From NCBI RefSeq assembly GCF_036178845.1, contig NZ_CP108070.1, positions 1,488,001 to 1,552,000 on the forward strand: 64,000 nucleotides of DNA, in the 5' to 3' direction. How positions within the stretch are numbered: position 1 is the first letter of the stretch; the number at the start of each line of letters is the position of its first letter. This DNA is from Streptomyces sp. NBC_00271. Its GTDB lineage: Bacteria; Actinomycetota; Actinomycetes; Streptomycetales; Streptomycetaceae. Shown here in pieces: positions 34,406-44,642 of the stretch. Under the pieces are notes generated by a model. The model was given only the letters and a program-made list of their open reading frames with translations. It made no database searches and was not told the origin of the DNA. Position numbers and translations under genes: made by a program.

Positions 34406-35772
34406 GCTGGATCTCCTGTCGCGTGGCCCTGAACCGCGAGCGCCAGGGTGGCCTCGTCAGAAGGTCGGTCGGCGGTGCGCGGCGGGCGGTTGCGGACCGT
34501 GCCGGCCACGACGACGCCGACGACCTCGTGCCCGCCGTCCGCACACGCCTCGGCGATGCCGGCGAGTTCCTCGGCGGTCCAGCTGCCCGCGCTGAGGACG
34601 GCCAGGGCACCGGACTCGGTGTCGCGGTCCGGCACGATCGGCCGGTCCACCGAGACCTCCACCACCCGCAACTGCGGATCACCGGTGGCCTCGGCGACGA
34701 GCTGTCCGGCGGCCAGCCGGGCGACCTCGTCGCCTTCCGGTACGACGACCAGCAGCCGCCGGGGGGCGGGCAGTTGGACTCTGAGGCGGGCGCACACCCG
34801 CCGGTAGCGGATCCGCCGCTCGGCCTCGTCGCCGGAGCGCTGCGGGGCCGGTACGTCCCATCGGACGTCGGTGCCGAGCAGCCGGCGGAGCCGGGCCCGT
34901 GCGCCATGGCTCTCGGGCCGGTGTCCGTGCCGTTCGCCGGGCACGTCGACGGTGCCGAGGAACGGCGAGCCGAGCGCCGCGGCGATCTCCGGTTCGGTGC
35001 GCAGCCGGCGGCTCACCCGTGCGGCGGCGAGATGGCCGACGACCGCGAGCAGGACGAACAGCAGCGCCCCGGCGACGATGAGCTGCATCCTCGTCGGCGC
35101 CGCCGCGCCGGTGGGTCGGGGTGCCGGCCCCATGACGACCATGCCGGCCTTGGTGGTCGCCGGGTTGGCCTCCTCCAGCTTCTTCATGGCGTCCTGCAGC
35201 CCGGTGCGCAGACCCTCGAGCTCGGTGCGGGCCTGCACGGCCTCCACGGTCTGCCCCGGATCTGCCGAGTTGGCCAGGTCGGTGATACGGCGGTTGGTCT
35301 CGGCCACCTGCTTCCGCAGCGCCTCTGTCGCCGTGTCCGCCGCGGGGTCGGTGCTGCCGCCCGCGATGCGGGTGGCGAAGGTGACGAACTGCTGGGCCAG
35401 CTGGTCGGAGAGCCGCTGCGCGCGCTCCGGGGTGTCGGCCGTACCGGAGACCTTGATGATGTTCCCGTCGTCCGCCTTGGCGCTCACGTCTTTCTGCAGC
35501 TCGGTGCCGTCGACGCCCGTCCAGTGGAGCGCGGCGGCCGCGCGGTCGACCACCGCCGAACTGGTGGCGATGTCCACCTGGGTCAGCAGTTCGCGCTCTT
35601 CCCACTGACCCGGCAGCAGTACCGATGCCTCTGCCGTGTACCGCGGCGGAAGCAGCAGCACCGAGGTGCCGTAGCCGAAAAGCGCGCCCACTACGGCGAG
35701 GACGGCGAGGAGCCGCCACCGCCGACGGAGAATCCGTCCGATCGTGACCAGGCGGATCGTGTCGTCATTCAA
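34402..35772 (-). CDS. Wzz-like chain-length protein with degenerate C-terminal domain (first copy)
   Basis: The 456-residue protein starts MNDDTIRLVTIGRILRRRWRLL, has membrane helices near 20-42 and 228-250, a coiled-coil periplasmic region (LRKQVAETNRRITDLANS, TGLQDAMKKLEEA) and a cytoplasmic C-terminal Rossmann-like part (LLVVVPEGDEVARLAAGQLV, no P-loop). The domain order is that of the Wzz/Wzc co-polymerase family. It overlaps the GT4 gene and the second copy by 4 bp each. Two paralogues in tandem suggest a hetero-oligomeric exporter, unproven. Confidence 0.82.
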   Translation of the reverse strand: MNDDTIRLVTIGRILRRRWRLLAVLAVVGALFGYGTSVLLLPPRYTAEASVLLPGQWEERELLTQVDIATSSAVVDRAAAALHWTGVDGTELQKDVSAKADDGNIIKVSGTADTPERAQRLSDQLAQQFVTFATRIAGGSTDPAADTATEALRKQVAETNRRITDLANSADPGQTVEAVQARTELEGLRTGLQDAMKKLEEANPATTKAGMVVMGPAPRPTGAAAPTRMQLIVAGALLFVLLAVVGHLAAARVSRRLRTEPEIAAALGSPFLGTVDVPGERHGHRPESHGARARLRRLLGTDVRWDVPAPQRSGDEAERRIRYRRVCARLRVQLPAPRRLLVVVPEGDEVARLAAGQLVAEATGDPQLRVVEVSVDRPIVPDRDTESGALAVLSAGSWTAEELAGIAEACADGGHEVVGVVVAGTVRNRPPRTADRPSDEATLALAVQGHATGDPA

Positions 35773-37023
35773 TGGTGCGGCCTCTTCCCCGTACGGAGCG
35801 GCCCACCCGCCGACACCGGGGCTTGGTCCCGGCAGGCGGCGGCGTAGGCGGCGAGCAGTGACGCTTGCGAGTTCCGCCAGGAGAGCGGCCCGCTGATCCG
35901 CTCCTGGCCGGTCTTTCCCATCCGGGCCCGCTTCTCCGGATCGTCGAGGAGCAGCGCGATGAGTTTGGCGAACTGGGCCTCGTCGTTGGCGGGCGCGTAG
36001 ACGGCGGCGTCACCGGCGGAGACGCGCGCTTCCCGGAGGTCGAACGAGACGATCGGCCGCCCCATCGCCATGTACTCCAGGACCTTGTTCATGGTCGACA
36101 CGTCGTTGAGCGGATTGTGCGGGTCGGGGGAAAGGCATACGTCGGCGGTGCACAGGTAGCGCACCAGGTCGGCGTCCGGGATGCGTCCGGTGAACTGCAC
36201 CTGCTCGGAGAGACCGAGCCGCCGGGACAGTTCGACCATCGCGTCGAAGGCGTCGCCGGCGCCGACGAAGACCGCGTGCCAGTCGGTCCGGCCGACCTCG
36301 TCGCGCAGTTTCGCCAGGGCCCGCAGAGCGTAGTCGACCCCGTCCTGAGGGCCCATGACGCCGAGGTAGCACAGCAGATGGGGCTTGCCGCGCTTCAACT
36401 CCGGCTCCGGGGGCACCGGTTGGAACCGGTCGGTCGCGGGTGCGCTGCGCACCACGAAGACGTCCTCCGCCCGCCGGCCGCCGCGGCGCAGCGCGACGTC
36501 CTTGTAGCTCTCGTTCGTGGCGAGCACGATGTCCGCGGCCCGGTAGGTCCGCCGTTCCAGCGCGCACACGGCGCGGTAGAGCAGGTCCTCGCCGCGGTCG
36601 AACCGGGAGAGGTACAGCTCGGGCACCAGGTCGTGCTGGTCGAAGACGAACCGCGCGCCGCGCCGCTTCATCCACAGAGCCGGCAGGAACAGCAGGTCGG
36701 GCGGGTTGCAGGCGTGAACCACGTCGACCGGGCCGACCTTGCGGGCCAGCCGGACCGTGTGCCACAACGCCGATCCGTATTCCCGCAGGTATCCGGCCGG
36801 CCCTCCGGTGGCCGCGCGCAACGGGTAGCGGTGGATCCGCACCCCCTCGATCACCGCCTCCGGCTCCGTGTCCCGCTTCTCCCCCTGGGGACAGATGACG
36901 TGGACCTCCCAGCCCGCGTCGCGCAGCGTCGTGCACTCCTGCCACACCCGCCGGTCGAAGGGGACCGAGAGGTTCTCCACCAGGATCAGCGCGCGACGGT
37001 TCGTCCCGTCGCCGCCGGTCGCG

Positions 37024-37034
<11 letters not shown>
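35769..37034 (-). CDS. Family 4 glycosyltransferase
   Basis: The 421-residue GT-B enzyme has RRALILVENLSVPFDRRVWQECTTL near the start, VVHACNPPDLLFLPALWMKR, FDQHDLVPELYLS in the N-terminal half, and SPDPHNPLNDVSTMNKVLEYMAMGRP in the donor-binding half. The likely start is TTG 37034, which overlaps the dehydrogenase stop; GTG further in (V19) is possible. It would add an early sugar after the initiating transferase. The final EX7E motif is not clearly present. Confidence 0.87.
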
Positions 37035-38340
<1,306 letters not shown>

Positions 38341-38410
38341 GACCGGTCTCTCCCCCCAGGCAGGCCCCTGCGGCCTGCGGTCCGCGCGCCGGTCGGACGA
38401 CCCCCGCGCA

Positions 38411-39910
38411 TCAGTAGGCCCCCTGCCCGTGGAGCACGGCACGCAGCGTCTTCCACAAGATCACTGTGTCCAGGGCGAGCGACCAGTCCTCCACGTACCG
38501 CAGGTCGAGGCGGACGGCCTCCTCCCACGGCAGGTCGCTGCGTCCGCTGATCTGCCACAGGCCGGTGAGCCCGGGCTTGACCAGCAGCCGCCGCCGGATG
38601 TCCGGGTCGTACGCGGCGCACTCCTCCGGTAGCGGAGGCCGCGGTCCGACGAGCGACATCGATCCGGTCAGCACGTTGAAGAGCTGTGGGAGCTCGTCGA
38701 GCGAGTACCGGCGCAGCACTGCTCCCACCCGGGTCACCCGCGGATCCCGGCGGAGCTTGAACAGCAGGCCCGCGCCCTCGTTGCGGTCGGTCAACTGGGC
38801 ACGTGCCCCGTGGGCCCCGGCGACCATGGTGCGGAACTTGACGATGGTGAACTCGCGGCCGTCCTTGCCGACCCTGCGCTGGCGGTATAAGACCCCGCCC
38901 CGGCTGTCCACCAGGACGAGCAGCCCGACGAGGACCATCAGCGGCGCGAACAGCATCAGCAGGATCGCCGCGCCCATCCGATCGACGACCCCCTTGATCG
39001 CCCGGCGGCCTCCGGTGAAGGTCGGCATGCTGACCCGCAGCAGCGGTATCCCGAGCACCGCGTCGACGTGCAGCCGCGGGCCGGCCACCTCCATCAGCAC
39101 GGGGGCCACGATCATCTCGGCGTCGCTGCCTTCGAGGTTCCAGGCCAGCCGCTGCAGCCGGTCCGGTGACCAGTGCGGGTCCGGTGTGACCGCGACGACG
39201 CGGTAGCCGTCGTGGCGGACGTGCTTGGCGACATCCTCCAGCAGGCCGATGACCGGCACTCCGTCCAACTGGTCGCCGTCGAGCCCGCCTTGGTCGCCGT
39301 CGAGCCCGCGGCCGTCCGTCGTGCACACCGCCTCCACCCGCCAGCCGAGGTGCGGGAGCTTGCGGGTTCGGTTGATCAGGTCGCGCACGGTGGCCGGGCT
39401 CCCGGCAGCGAGCACCGGTCTCAGGCAGCGTCCTTCGTTGCGCTGTTTGTGCAGCCAGAGGCGGAGCAGATACCGCTCGGTCATGGTGACGAGCGCGATC
39501 GCGGGGATCGCGACGAAGATCCAGAGCTTGATGTTGCGCGAGGTCAGGGCGATCCCGCCGAGTGCCAGGACGACGGTCGCCGTGAACAGTGAGCGTCCGA
39601 GTCGGCGGAATTCCTCGGCGCCCTGGCCGAGTACGGCCGGAGACCACGACCGGCTCACCGCGAGCGCTCCCAGCACCAGCAGTTGGGTGCCGAAGGCGAG
39701 AATTCCCCACTTCTCATGCCAGTTGGCCGCGTCCCGGGCCCCGAAGAAGTCGCCGATCGCCGCCACCACGAAGGCGGTGGCCACGGTGTCACTGATGATC
39801 ACGGTACGTCTGTACCGCTGCTCCCATTCGATCGCGGGCTGGCTGATTGCCCCGTCCGCCAGACGCCCGCGCGCCGACGGATAAGGGCCGACTATTCCCC
39901 CCTGCCGCAC
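38411..39910 (-). CDS. Polyprenyl glycosylphosphotransferase initiating polymer assembly (WcaJ/WbaP type)
   Basis: The 499-residue protein has four or five N-terminal membrane segments, a CoA-binding-like middle, then a membrane hairpin and the catalytic bacterial sugar transferase domain: DRMGAAILLMLFAPLM, VGKDGREFTIVKFRTM, LRRYSLDELPQLFNVLTGSMSLVGPRPPLP, and VKPGLTGLWQISGR. It transfers sugar-1-phosphate to undecaprenyl phosphate. GTG 39910 follows a GGGGGG run; an in-frame TTG at 39922 is an alternative. It heads the operon. A tandem 18-bp repeat at 39287-39325 gives a short GLDGDQ repeat in the protein. Confidence 0.88.
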   Translation of the reverse strand: MRQGGIVGPYPSARGRLADGAISQPAIEWEQRYRRTVIISDTVATAFVVAAIGDFFGARDAANWHEKWGILAFGTQLLVLGALAVSRSWSPAVLGQGAEEFRRLGRSLFTATVVLALGGIALTSRNIKLWIFVAIPAIALVTMTERYLLRLWLHKQRNEGRCLRPVLAAGSPATVRDLINRTRKLPHLGWRVEAVCTTDGRGLDGDQGGLDGDQLDGVPVIGLLEDVAKHVRHDGYRVVAVTPDPHWSPDRLQRLAWNLEGSDAEMIVAPVLMEVAGPRLHVDAVLGIPLLRVSMPTFTGGRRAIKGVVDRMGAAILLMLFAPLMVLVGLLVLVDSRGGVLYRQRRVGKDGREFTIVKFRTMVAGAHGARAQLTDRNEGAGLLFKLRRDPRVTRVGAVLRRYSLDELPQLFNVLTGSMSLVGPRPPLPEECAAYDPDIRRRLLVKPGLTGLWQISGRSDLPWEEAVRLDLRYVEDWSLALDTVILWKTLRAVLHGQGAY

Positions 39911-40480
39911 AGAACCCCCCAAGGTCCCCAGTGGTTCGACGTGTTCGCCTCACACTGTTTCGCCCCTTACGGGAGGCCCCCGCCTCCCGCCGGCTGTTCC
40001 CCCTCGCGAGGCCCCCACCCCCCGCGCATGACATCCCGGCAATTTCAGAGCTACGTGAACAACCCACCCTGGCGGCGGCAGACTTGCACGTCCTGCCAGG
40101 CTCTTGAGGTGCGCGGGAACCCGTCGAAACCTCGGATGCTCCCCGCACCCGAAGCCCCTCTCGGGCTCCACGAATCGATCACCCCCACGTCTGGCGCCAG
40201 AGACAACGCTGCTGGCCGTCTGTATCGCCGGACCCATAGATCATCATTTGTCGCCTCGTGTCCCAGCATGCGAAGCACGGTCAATCTAGACCATCGGGGC
40301 CCGTCTGAAGAGAGGGGCGTGTGGAATTTGTGCTCAAGATTTGAAGCCGGATCCACGAATCGGTGACCGCCTGCGGGCGCCTTGGCGACGAAAGATGTCC
40401 TGACCTGCCTCTTCACGACCGTTCCGGTAGTTGTGCCAGCAGATCCACAGTCGTGGACGCGAAGCCGGCCTCGCTCCTCG
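39911..40480. other. Upstream region of the polysaccharide operon
   Basis: This stretch has no convincing gene on either strand. It must contain the promoter of the 27.5-kb operon, because the next gene downstream is the initiating transferase. I could not find a clear -35/-10 pair or operator. Low-GC patches such as 40330-40350 mark candidate promoter DNA. Confidence 0.4.
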
Positions 40481-40484
40481 CGAG

Positions 40485-40640
40485 CCATCCGAACTCACCT
40501 CAGCAGGCAGGGCGTTCACGCGGTGGTGCCGCGAGCGGCCGATCAGATCGCGACACGCAAACGCCGTGGCGGATCCGGTGGCTGCCGGCTGGCCTTCGCC
40601 GGCCTTCCCCGGCCTTCGCTGGTACGGGAGCGCGACAAGA
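40485..40640 (+). pseudogene. Decayed IS5-family transposase fragment
   Basis: One plus-strand frame reads AIRTHLSRQGVHAVVPRAADQ then KRRGGSGG, which aligns with AIRENLRRRGIRAVIPVTADQ and RRGSRGG of the other IS5-family relic at 44.7-45.1 kb. The C-terminal DDE motif is missing and no intact frame remains. The sequence from 40640 to 41006 gives no recognisable gene. Confidence 0.55.
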
Positions 40641-41006
40641 CCACGCCGACCACCGCGCACCAAGCCGTCCCCGAACCCAGGAACCCAGGTGGCCCCGACC
40701 TGGACCACGTGGACGTCGAGAGTCGCAGGTCGGCCATGAGCGTTCCGGCGAAGTGGGTCATTCTCGAAATCTTCGAGTACCGGATCGTGGTACCCAAGCA
40801 GCTGGGCGAACTATGTCTGAAAGTAGATCGAGGACACGGTCAGACACTGACCCTGGTAACTGTCGTCGCCGGACGACTCCTTGGGAGAATCGGGTTCGCG
40901 AGACCTCCCCCAGACAGAGGCGCCCGGCGCCACCGGCGGTGAACCCTCACGCAGCGATCGCCACTTCCGCCGGCATGCGTGACCACTTCCGCCGACTACC
41001 CGTCGG

Positions 41007-41245
41007 ATCCGCCGAGGACATCACCATGTGCCGCCACTCCAGGCCCAGTTGGACTAGACCAATTCTGTCCGAATCGTTGACATGTGCGACACCCGCCGCA
41101 ATTCCGAGAGCGCTCTCAACGAGAACCGGACGGCTCCACTTCGCCGGAATCCACCTCGTTGGAATCCCCCCACCCAAGGAGAGAGCGAGTGCCCAGAAGG
41201 CGCAGGAGTCTCACCGCTGAAGTTCACGAACAACCCCAGCAGATT
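41007..41245 (+). pseudogene. Decayed duplicate of GH64 promoter and gene start
   Basis: Positions 41007-41201 match 50295-50489 upstream of the second GH64 gene over 195 bp with about ten differences. The match includes TTGACA, the palindrome region CGAGAGCGCTCTCA (41105-41118), the ribosome-binding site AAGGAGAG and GTG 41189. A short second match (CTGAAGTTCACGAACAAC, 41217) corresponds to the mature-domain start at 50594. The interval between these points is 28 bp from GTG here, against 117 bp in the intact gene, so 89 bp, mainly the signal peptide, is lost and the frame is broken. It is a dead copy in direct orientation. Confidence 0.85.
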
Positions 41246-41425
41246 GAGTGTCCACGCAGGTCAGAACGTCGGACCGCACTCGGGGGTCAGCAAAAGGTCA
41301 GCATCGGAGCCAGAAGATCCTTGAGGAACCATCACCTCAGGCCACCTCGACTCTCCTCACCCGGCCAGCACGACGTCCAGCAAGACTCAGCCACATCCGT
41401 GATGGGGATGCCGCTAGATAGACAG

Positions 41426-41441
41426 TTAGAGGTTGTCTCAC
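41426..41441. repeat. Direct repeat, IS end (left copy)
   Basis: TTAGAGGTTGTCTCAC is repeated exactly at 42155-42170. GAGGTTGTCTCAC is probably the terminal repeat of an IS5-type element, as transposase ends or starts lie beside each copy. The DinB-like gene lies between the two copies. Confidence 0.7.
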
Positions 41442-41555
41442 ATGGCAAGTTTCGCGAGCTTCTTGTAGCAGGTCAGGACGGCGGCCATGGCCAGGCCTCG
41501 GCCCTGCCAGTCGTTGCGCGGGCCACGTACGGGATCTTGAGACCACGAGCAGCCC
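41429..41555 (-). mobile_element. 3' end remnant of an insertion sequence
   Basis: On the minus strand the frame ends RNDWQGRGLAMAAVLTCYKKLAKLAM and stops at 41438, a C-terminus recognisable from transposases. Its outer end is GAGGTTGTCTCAC. The rest of the element is cut off where the DinB-like gene begins. Confidence 0.5.
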
Positions 41556-42158
41556 ATGGCAGGCTCGTACCGCATGATCGATGAATTCGCGAAAGACAAC
41601 CTGCACGGAAGACTGCGGCGGGACCGCAAGGCGCTGCTCTGGAAACTCGACGGCTTGTCCGAATACGACGCCCGCAGACCTTTGACAGCGACCGGGACCA
41701 ACCTCCTCGGCCTGGTCAAACACGTGGCCACCGTCGAGGCCAGGTACTTCGGTGAGGTCTTCGACCGTCCTTCCCCGGAACCGCTGCCCCGGTGGCAGGA
41801 CTCCGACGGCAGCGATCTGTGGGCGACCGAGGACGAGACCCGCGATCAGATCATCGGGTTCTACCGGCGCACGTGGGAACACTCGGACGCGACGATCAAC
41901 GAGCTTCCCCTCGACGCCCTCGGCCACGTGCCGTGGTGGCCGGAGCCTTATGCCGACACGAACCTGTTCGCCGTCATGGTCCATGTCCTCGGCGAGTCCA
42001 TCCGCCATGCCGGGCACGCCGATATCCTGCGCGAGGGCCTCGACGGCCGGACCGGGTTGCGCGCCGAACACGAGCAGCAGATCGACGAGGAAGCCCGTGC
42101 GGCCTACTGCGCGAAGATCGAGCAGGCCGCCAGGTCGGCCGCACCGATCAAGGCTTAG
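41556..42158 (+). CDS. DinB/DUF664 family protein
   Basis: The 200-residue protein matches the DinB four-helix fold: LVKHVATVEARYFGEVF with His56 and HVLGESIRHAGHADILREGLDG with two further His, the usual three metal ligands. DinB-type proteins include mycothiol- and bacillithiol-dependent transferases; this subfamily is not characterised. It lies between two direct copies of an IS end, and its TAG stop lies inside the right copy, so the gene was probably carried or captured by IS activity. ATG 41556 lacks a clear ribosome-binding site; ATG 41574 is an alternative. Confidence 0.78.
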   Translation: MAGSYRMIDEFAKDNLHGRLRRDRKALLWKLDGLSEYDARRPLTATGTNLLGLVKHVATVEARYFGEVFDRPSPEPLPRWQDSDGSDLWATEDETRDQIIGFYRRTWEHSDATINELPLDALGHVPWWPEPYADTNLFAVMVHVLGESIRHAGHADILREGLDGRTGLRAEHEQQIDEEARAAYCAKIEQAARSAAPIKA

Positions 42159-42170
42159 AGGTTGTCTCAC
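42155..42170. repeat. Direct repeat, IS end (right copy)
   Basis: Exact copy of the 16 bp at 41426-41441. It includes the stop codon of the DinB-like gene and is followed by the start of a truncated IS5-type transposase. Confidence 0.7.
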
Positions 42171-42285
42171 GTGACTTGATGTTCGTGCGGCATGATGCCG
42201 GTCGTGGGTGCTGTCTATCGAAGCGTCTGGTTCCTGATGAACTCTGGGAGCCGGCCGCCCCGTTGCTGCCGTCGCTCGCTGCTCG
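42160..42285 (+). mobile_element. 5' end remnant of an IS5-family element
   Basis: After GAGGTTGTCTCAC the plus strand encodes LSKRLVPDELWEPAAPLLPSL, a typical IS5-family transposase N-terminus. It runs straight into unrelated IS256-type sequence at about 42286, so only the left end survives. Confidence 0.65.
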
Positions 42286-42744
42286 TCCACAAGGCCCGCA
42301 ATGTCATAAACGCCCTGCCGAAGTCCGCTCAGCCGAGCGCAACGAAGGCGATGCAAGAGATCTACCGCGCCGAGGACCGGGCCCACGCCGAGAAGGCGAT
42401 CGAGGCGTTCACCCGCACCTACGGCACCAAGTGGCCCGAGGCCGTCGAAGATCACCGACGACGCCGAGGAGCTGCTGGAGTTCTACGACTTCCCGGCCGA
42501 GCACTGGATCCACCTGCGGACCGCGAACCCGATCGAGTCGACGTTCTCCACGGTCAAGCTCCGCACCAAGGTCACCCGCGGCGCCGGCAGCCCGGCCGCG
42601 GCCCTCGCGATGGTGTTCAAGCTCGTCGAGTCCGCCCAGGCCCGCTGGCGCGCGATCACCGGCGCCCACCTCGTTCGCCTGGTCCGCGCGGGTGCCCGGT
42701 TCAAGAATGGCATCCTGGTCGAGCGAGAGGAGGCAGCCGCGTGA
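42286..42744 (+). pseudogene. C-terminal fragment of an IS256-family (mutator) transposase, frameshifted
   Basis: The frame at 42286 reads HKARNVINALPKSAQPSATK and AEDRAHAEKAIEAFTRTYG. After about 42450 homology moves to another frame: LLEFYDFPAEHWIHLRTANPIES and RWRAITGAHLVRLVRAGARF, ending at TGA 42742-42744. These are the C-terminal third of IS256 transposases. One base appears lost near GCCGTCGAAGATCACC. The N-terminal two thirds and the first catalytic Asp residues are absent. Confidence 0.8.
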
Positions 42745-43073
42745 GCGAGATGCCCAACCCCAGTAGCTGTCGTAGCCGCGTAGAACTGCAGATTGTGCGG
42801 GTCATCGTCGCGTCCCTCGAACAGGCCACTGTCAATGTGCGCTGCCTGCAGGGACCAGTCCGTCGCGGTGCCCGCTTCAACCAGCTCAGCGGTTCAGCAC
42901 AAGCGATCGACCTGACGCTGACGCAGGCCCTCGTCTACGGGCATCGGGTCACAGCACTCGACACCGGCCTCACCGCCTTCGTGACGCTCCGAGGAGAAGA
43001 CGTCCAGCGTCTCATGTCGGCCCCCGCGACCTCCGGAGGGCAGGTCATCCAAGGCGCCAACCCGTTGCCCTAA
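42741..43073 (+). CDS. Hypothetical 110-residue protein
   Basis: GTG 42741 follows AGAGGAGG with an 8-nt spacing and overlaps the stop of the IS256 remnant. The product contains LQIVRVIVASLEQATVNVRC, GPVRRGARFNQL and VTALDTGLTAFVTLRGEDV. This beta-rich pattern loosely recalls translation-factor domain 2 barrels. I do not recognise a family. Its stop TAA lies in the CTAAT flank of the IS701 element, so its 3' side borders the insertion without being cut. Confidence 0.55.
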   Translation: MSEMPNPSSCRSRVELQIVRVIVASLEQATVNVRCLQGPVRRGARFNQLSGSAQAIDLTLTQALVYGHRVTALDTGLTAFVTLRGEDVQRLMSAPATSGGQVIQGANPLP

Positions 43074-43074
43074 T

Positions 43075-43207
43075 ACTCCAGCAGCACTTTGACGTTTTCC
43101 CTGTTCAGGGGCGGTCTGGGTGAGTGTAGAGGGCTGATGACCGGCCTGTGTTCTCTTTCCCGGGCCGCCCCTCGATCGTGTGCAGCCGCCGCTGATAGTG
43201 ACAGCGG
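43075..43207. repeat. Left terminal inverted repeat of the IS701-family element
   Basis: This 133-bp segment is the exact reverse complement of 44508-44640. Confidence 0.9.
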
Positions 43208-43247
43208 CGGGCGACGGCTTGGCGTCGTCTGCGCCAGTGTGACCACC

Positions 43248-44489
43248 TCAACGCGCGTGCGCTGATGAGGGGCTGGTGAACGGCGATGGATGAGTGGCCA
43301 GTTGCCAGGAGCCGCCGAATTTCTGCCACGGTGAGGGGCGCGAGGCAGGAACCGTTTCTGCTGCCCCTTTTGCCGCGGCGTCGACGGCCATGACGGCCAG
43401 AAAGGCATGCGCCAGCATGGCCAGGGTGATGTGCCGCATCCAGCCGGTGTAGCGGCGGACTTCGTACTGGTCGAGGCCGCATTCGTTCTTCGCGGCCTGG
43501 AAGGCTTCCTCGATGGCCCAGCGCGTCCCGGCGACGCGGACCAGGTGCTCGATGGTGGTGCCGAGCGGTGCGTAGGCGAGGTAGTAGGCGATCTCTTCGG
43601 GCTTGCTGATGCTGCGGCGGGCCAGTGCCCACCGCTGGTGGGTGGGCATCTCGTCGTCGAAGTCCTCGATGGGCGTGATCTGCAGGGCGGCCCAGTGGTA
43701 GACGCGCGGGCCCTTGGCACCGTCACCGCACGAATGCCTCTCCCACGCTTCGTCGGGTGCTTGGGAGAAGAGGTGGTCGATGCGTCCGAAGTGGGGCACC
43801 TGCTGGGACTTGGGAACCGCGAGTACATACCCCAGGCTGGTCTCCTCCAGCATGTGGCGCAGCCGCCATTCCTGGCCGTAGGCGGCGTCCGCGGTCACCC
43901 ATGCGATCGGCAGCGGTGAGGCGATCGCCCGCAGCACCATGGCCTTGGCCAGGTCGGGTTTGGTGGCGAAAGTCCGCTCGTTGGGGATGTGGGCGGCGCG
44001 GCAGCGGTCGCGGTCGTCGGTCCAGGTCTTGGGCAGGTACAACTCCCGGTCCACCAGGGCGCGTCCACGGGTGGTGGCGTAGGCGGCGAACACGCCGATC
44101 TGGCAGTTCTCGGTGCGGCCGGCGGTGCCGGAGTACTGGCGCTGCACGCCGGCCGAGGTGGTGCCCTTCTTGAGGAAGCCGGTGTCGTCGAGGATGAGGA
44201 TCCCGTCGGGCTCGCCGAGCCGTTCGGCTACGTAGTGCTGGAGGTCGTCGCGGAGCTCATCGGCGTCCCAGCGGGCGCCGTTGAGAAGCCGCTGGAGGCG
44301 GTCGGGTGTGCGGTGTCCGGCGTATTCGGCCAGCTGCCAGCCGTTTTTGCGGCCGACCGGGCCCAGTAGTCCACGGATGTAGTCACGCATCCGGCGACGC
44401 GGCTCGACACGCCTGAAGCGGTGGCCGGTACGCAGGAACAGTTCCTCGAGTTCGTCGTTCCAGATCTCAACTGCACGCTCGTCGATCAC
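43248..44489 (-). CDS. IS701-family transposase
   Basis: The 413-residue transposase starts at GTG 44489. It shows [22 protein letters not shown] (first catalytic Asp), [18 protein letters not shown] (second Asp) and [23 protein letters not shown] (catalytic Glu), the DDE pattern of IS701/DUF4322 transposases. The frame is intact and lies between the long terminal repeats. A related but deleted copy is at 49.2-49.6 kb. Confidence 0.92.
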   Translation of the reverse strand: MIDERAVEIWNDELEELFLRTGHRFRRVEPRRRMRDYIRGLLGPVGRKNGWQLAEYAGHRTPDRLQRLLNGARWDADELRDDLQHYVAERLGEPDGILILDDTGFLKKGTTSAGVQRQYSGTAGRTENCQIGVFAAYATTRGRALVDRELYLPKTWTDDRDRCRAAHIPNERTFATKPDLAKAMVLRAIASPLPIAWVTADAAYGQEWRLRHMLEETSLGYVLAVPKSQQVPHFGRIDHLFSQAPDEAWERHSCGDGAKGPRVYHWAALQITPIEDFDDEMPTHQRWALARRSISKPEEIAYYLAYAPLGTTIEHLVRVAGTRWAIEEAFQAAKNECGLDQYEVRRYTGWMRHITLAMLAHAFLAVMAVDAAAKGAAETVPASRPSPWQKFGGSWQLATHPSPFTSPSSAHAR

Positions 44490-44507
44490 GCAGGGAGGCT
44501 GCCCGGA

Positions 44508-44640
44508 CCGCTGTCACTATCAGCGGCGGCTGCACACGATCGAGGGGCGGCCCGGGAAAGAGAACACAGGCCGGTCATCAGCCCTCTACACTCACCCAGA
44601 CCGCCCCTGAACAGGGAAAACGTCAAAGTGCTGCTGGAGT
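44508..44640. repeat. Right terminal inverted repeat of the IS701-family element
   Basis: Exact reverse complement of 43075-43207. Its start lies 19 bp upstream of the transposase GTG, so it includes the region where a transposase promoter would be expected. Confidence 0.9.
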
Positions 44641-44642
44641 AC

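Larger units (their letters stand above)
43075..44641 (-). mobile_element. Complete IS701-family insertion sequence with 133-bp terminal inverted repeats
   Basis: The element carries one transposase gene and ends in perfect 133-bp inverted repeats (43075-43207 and 44508-44640) beginning ACTCCAGCAGC. CTAAT occurs on both outer sides (43070-43074 and 44642-44646), a candidate target duplication. Exact boundaries may shift by 1-2 bases. Intact repeats and gene suggest recent transposition. Confidence 0.85.

Noticed and set aside
31019..34432. A 1137-codon plus-strand open frame across the AsnB and Wzz genes
   Set aside because: It overlaps three well-supported minus-strand genes, has no ribosome-binding site or recognisable domain, and shows shadow composition.
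39287..39325. Tandem 18-bp repeat as a possible regulatory or CRISPR-like array
   Set aside because: There are only about two copies, and they lie in frame within the initiating transferase gene, giving a duplicated GLDGDQ segment.
40051..40488. A 145-codon minus-strand frame upstream of the polysaccharide operon
   Set aside because: Weak codon bias, no domain, and it crosses the IS5-like relic region; treated as chance.
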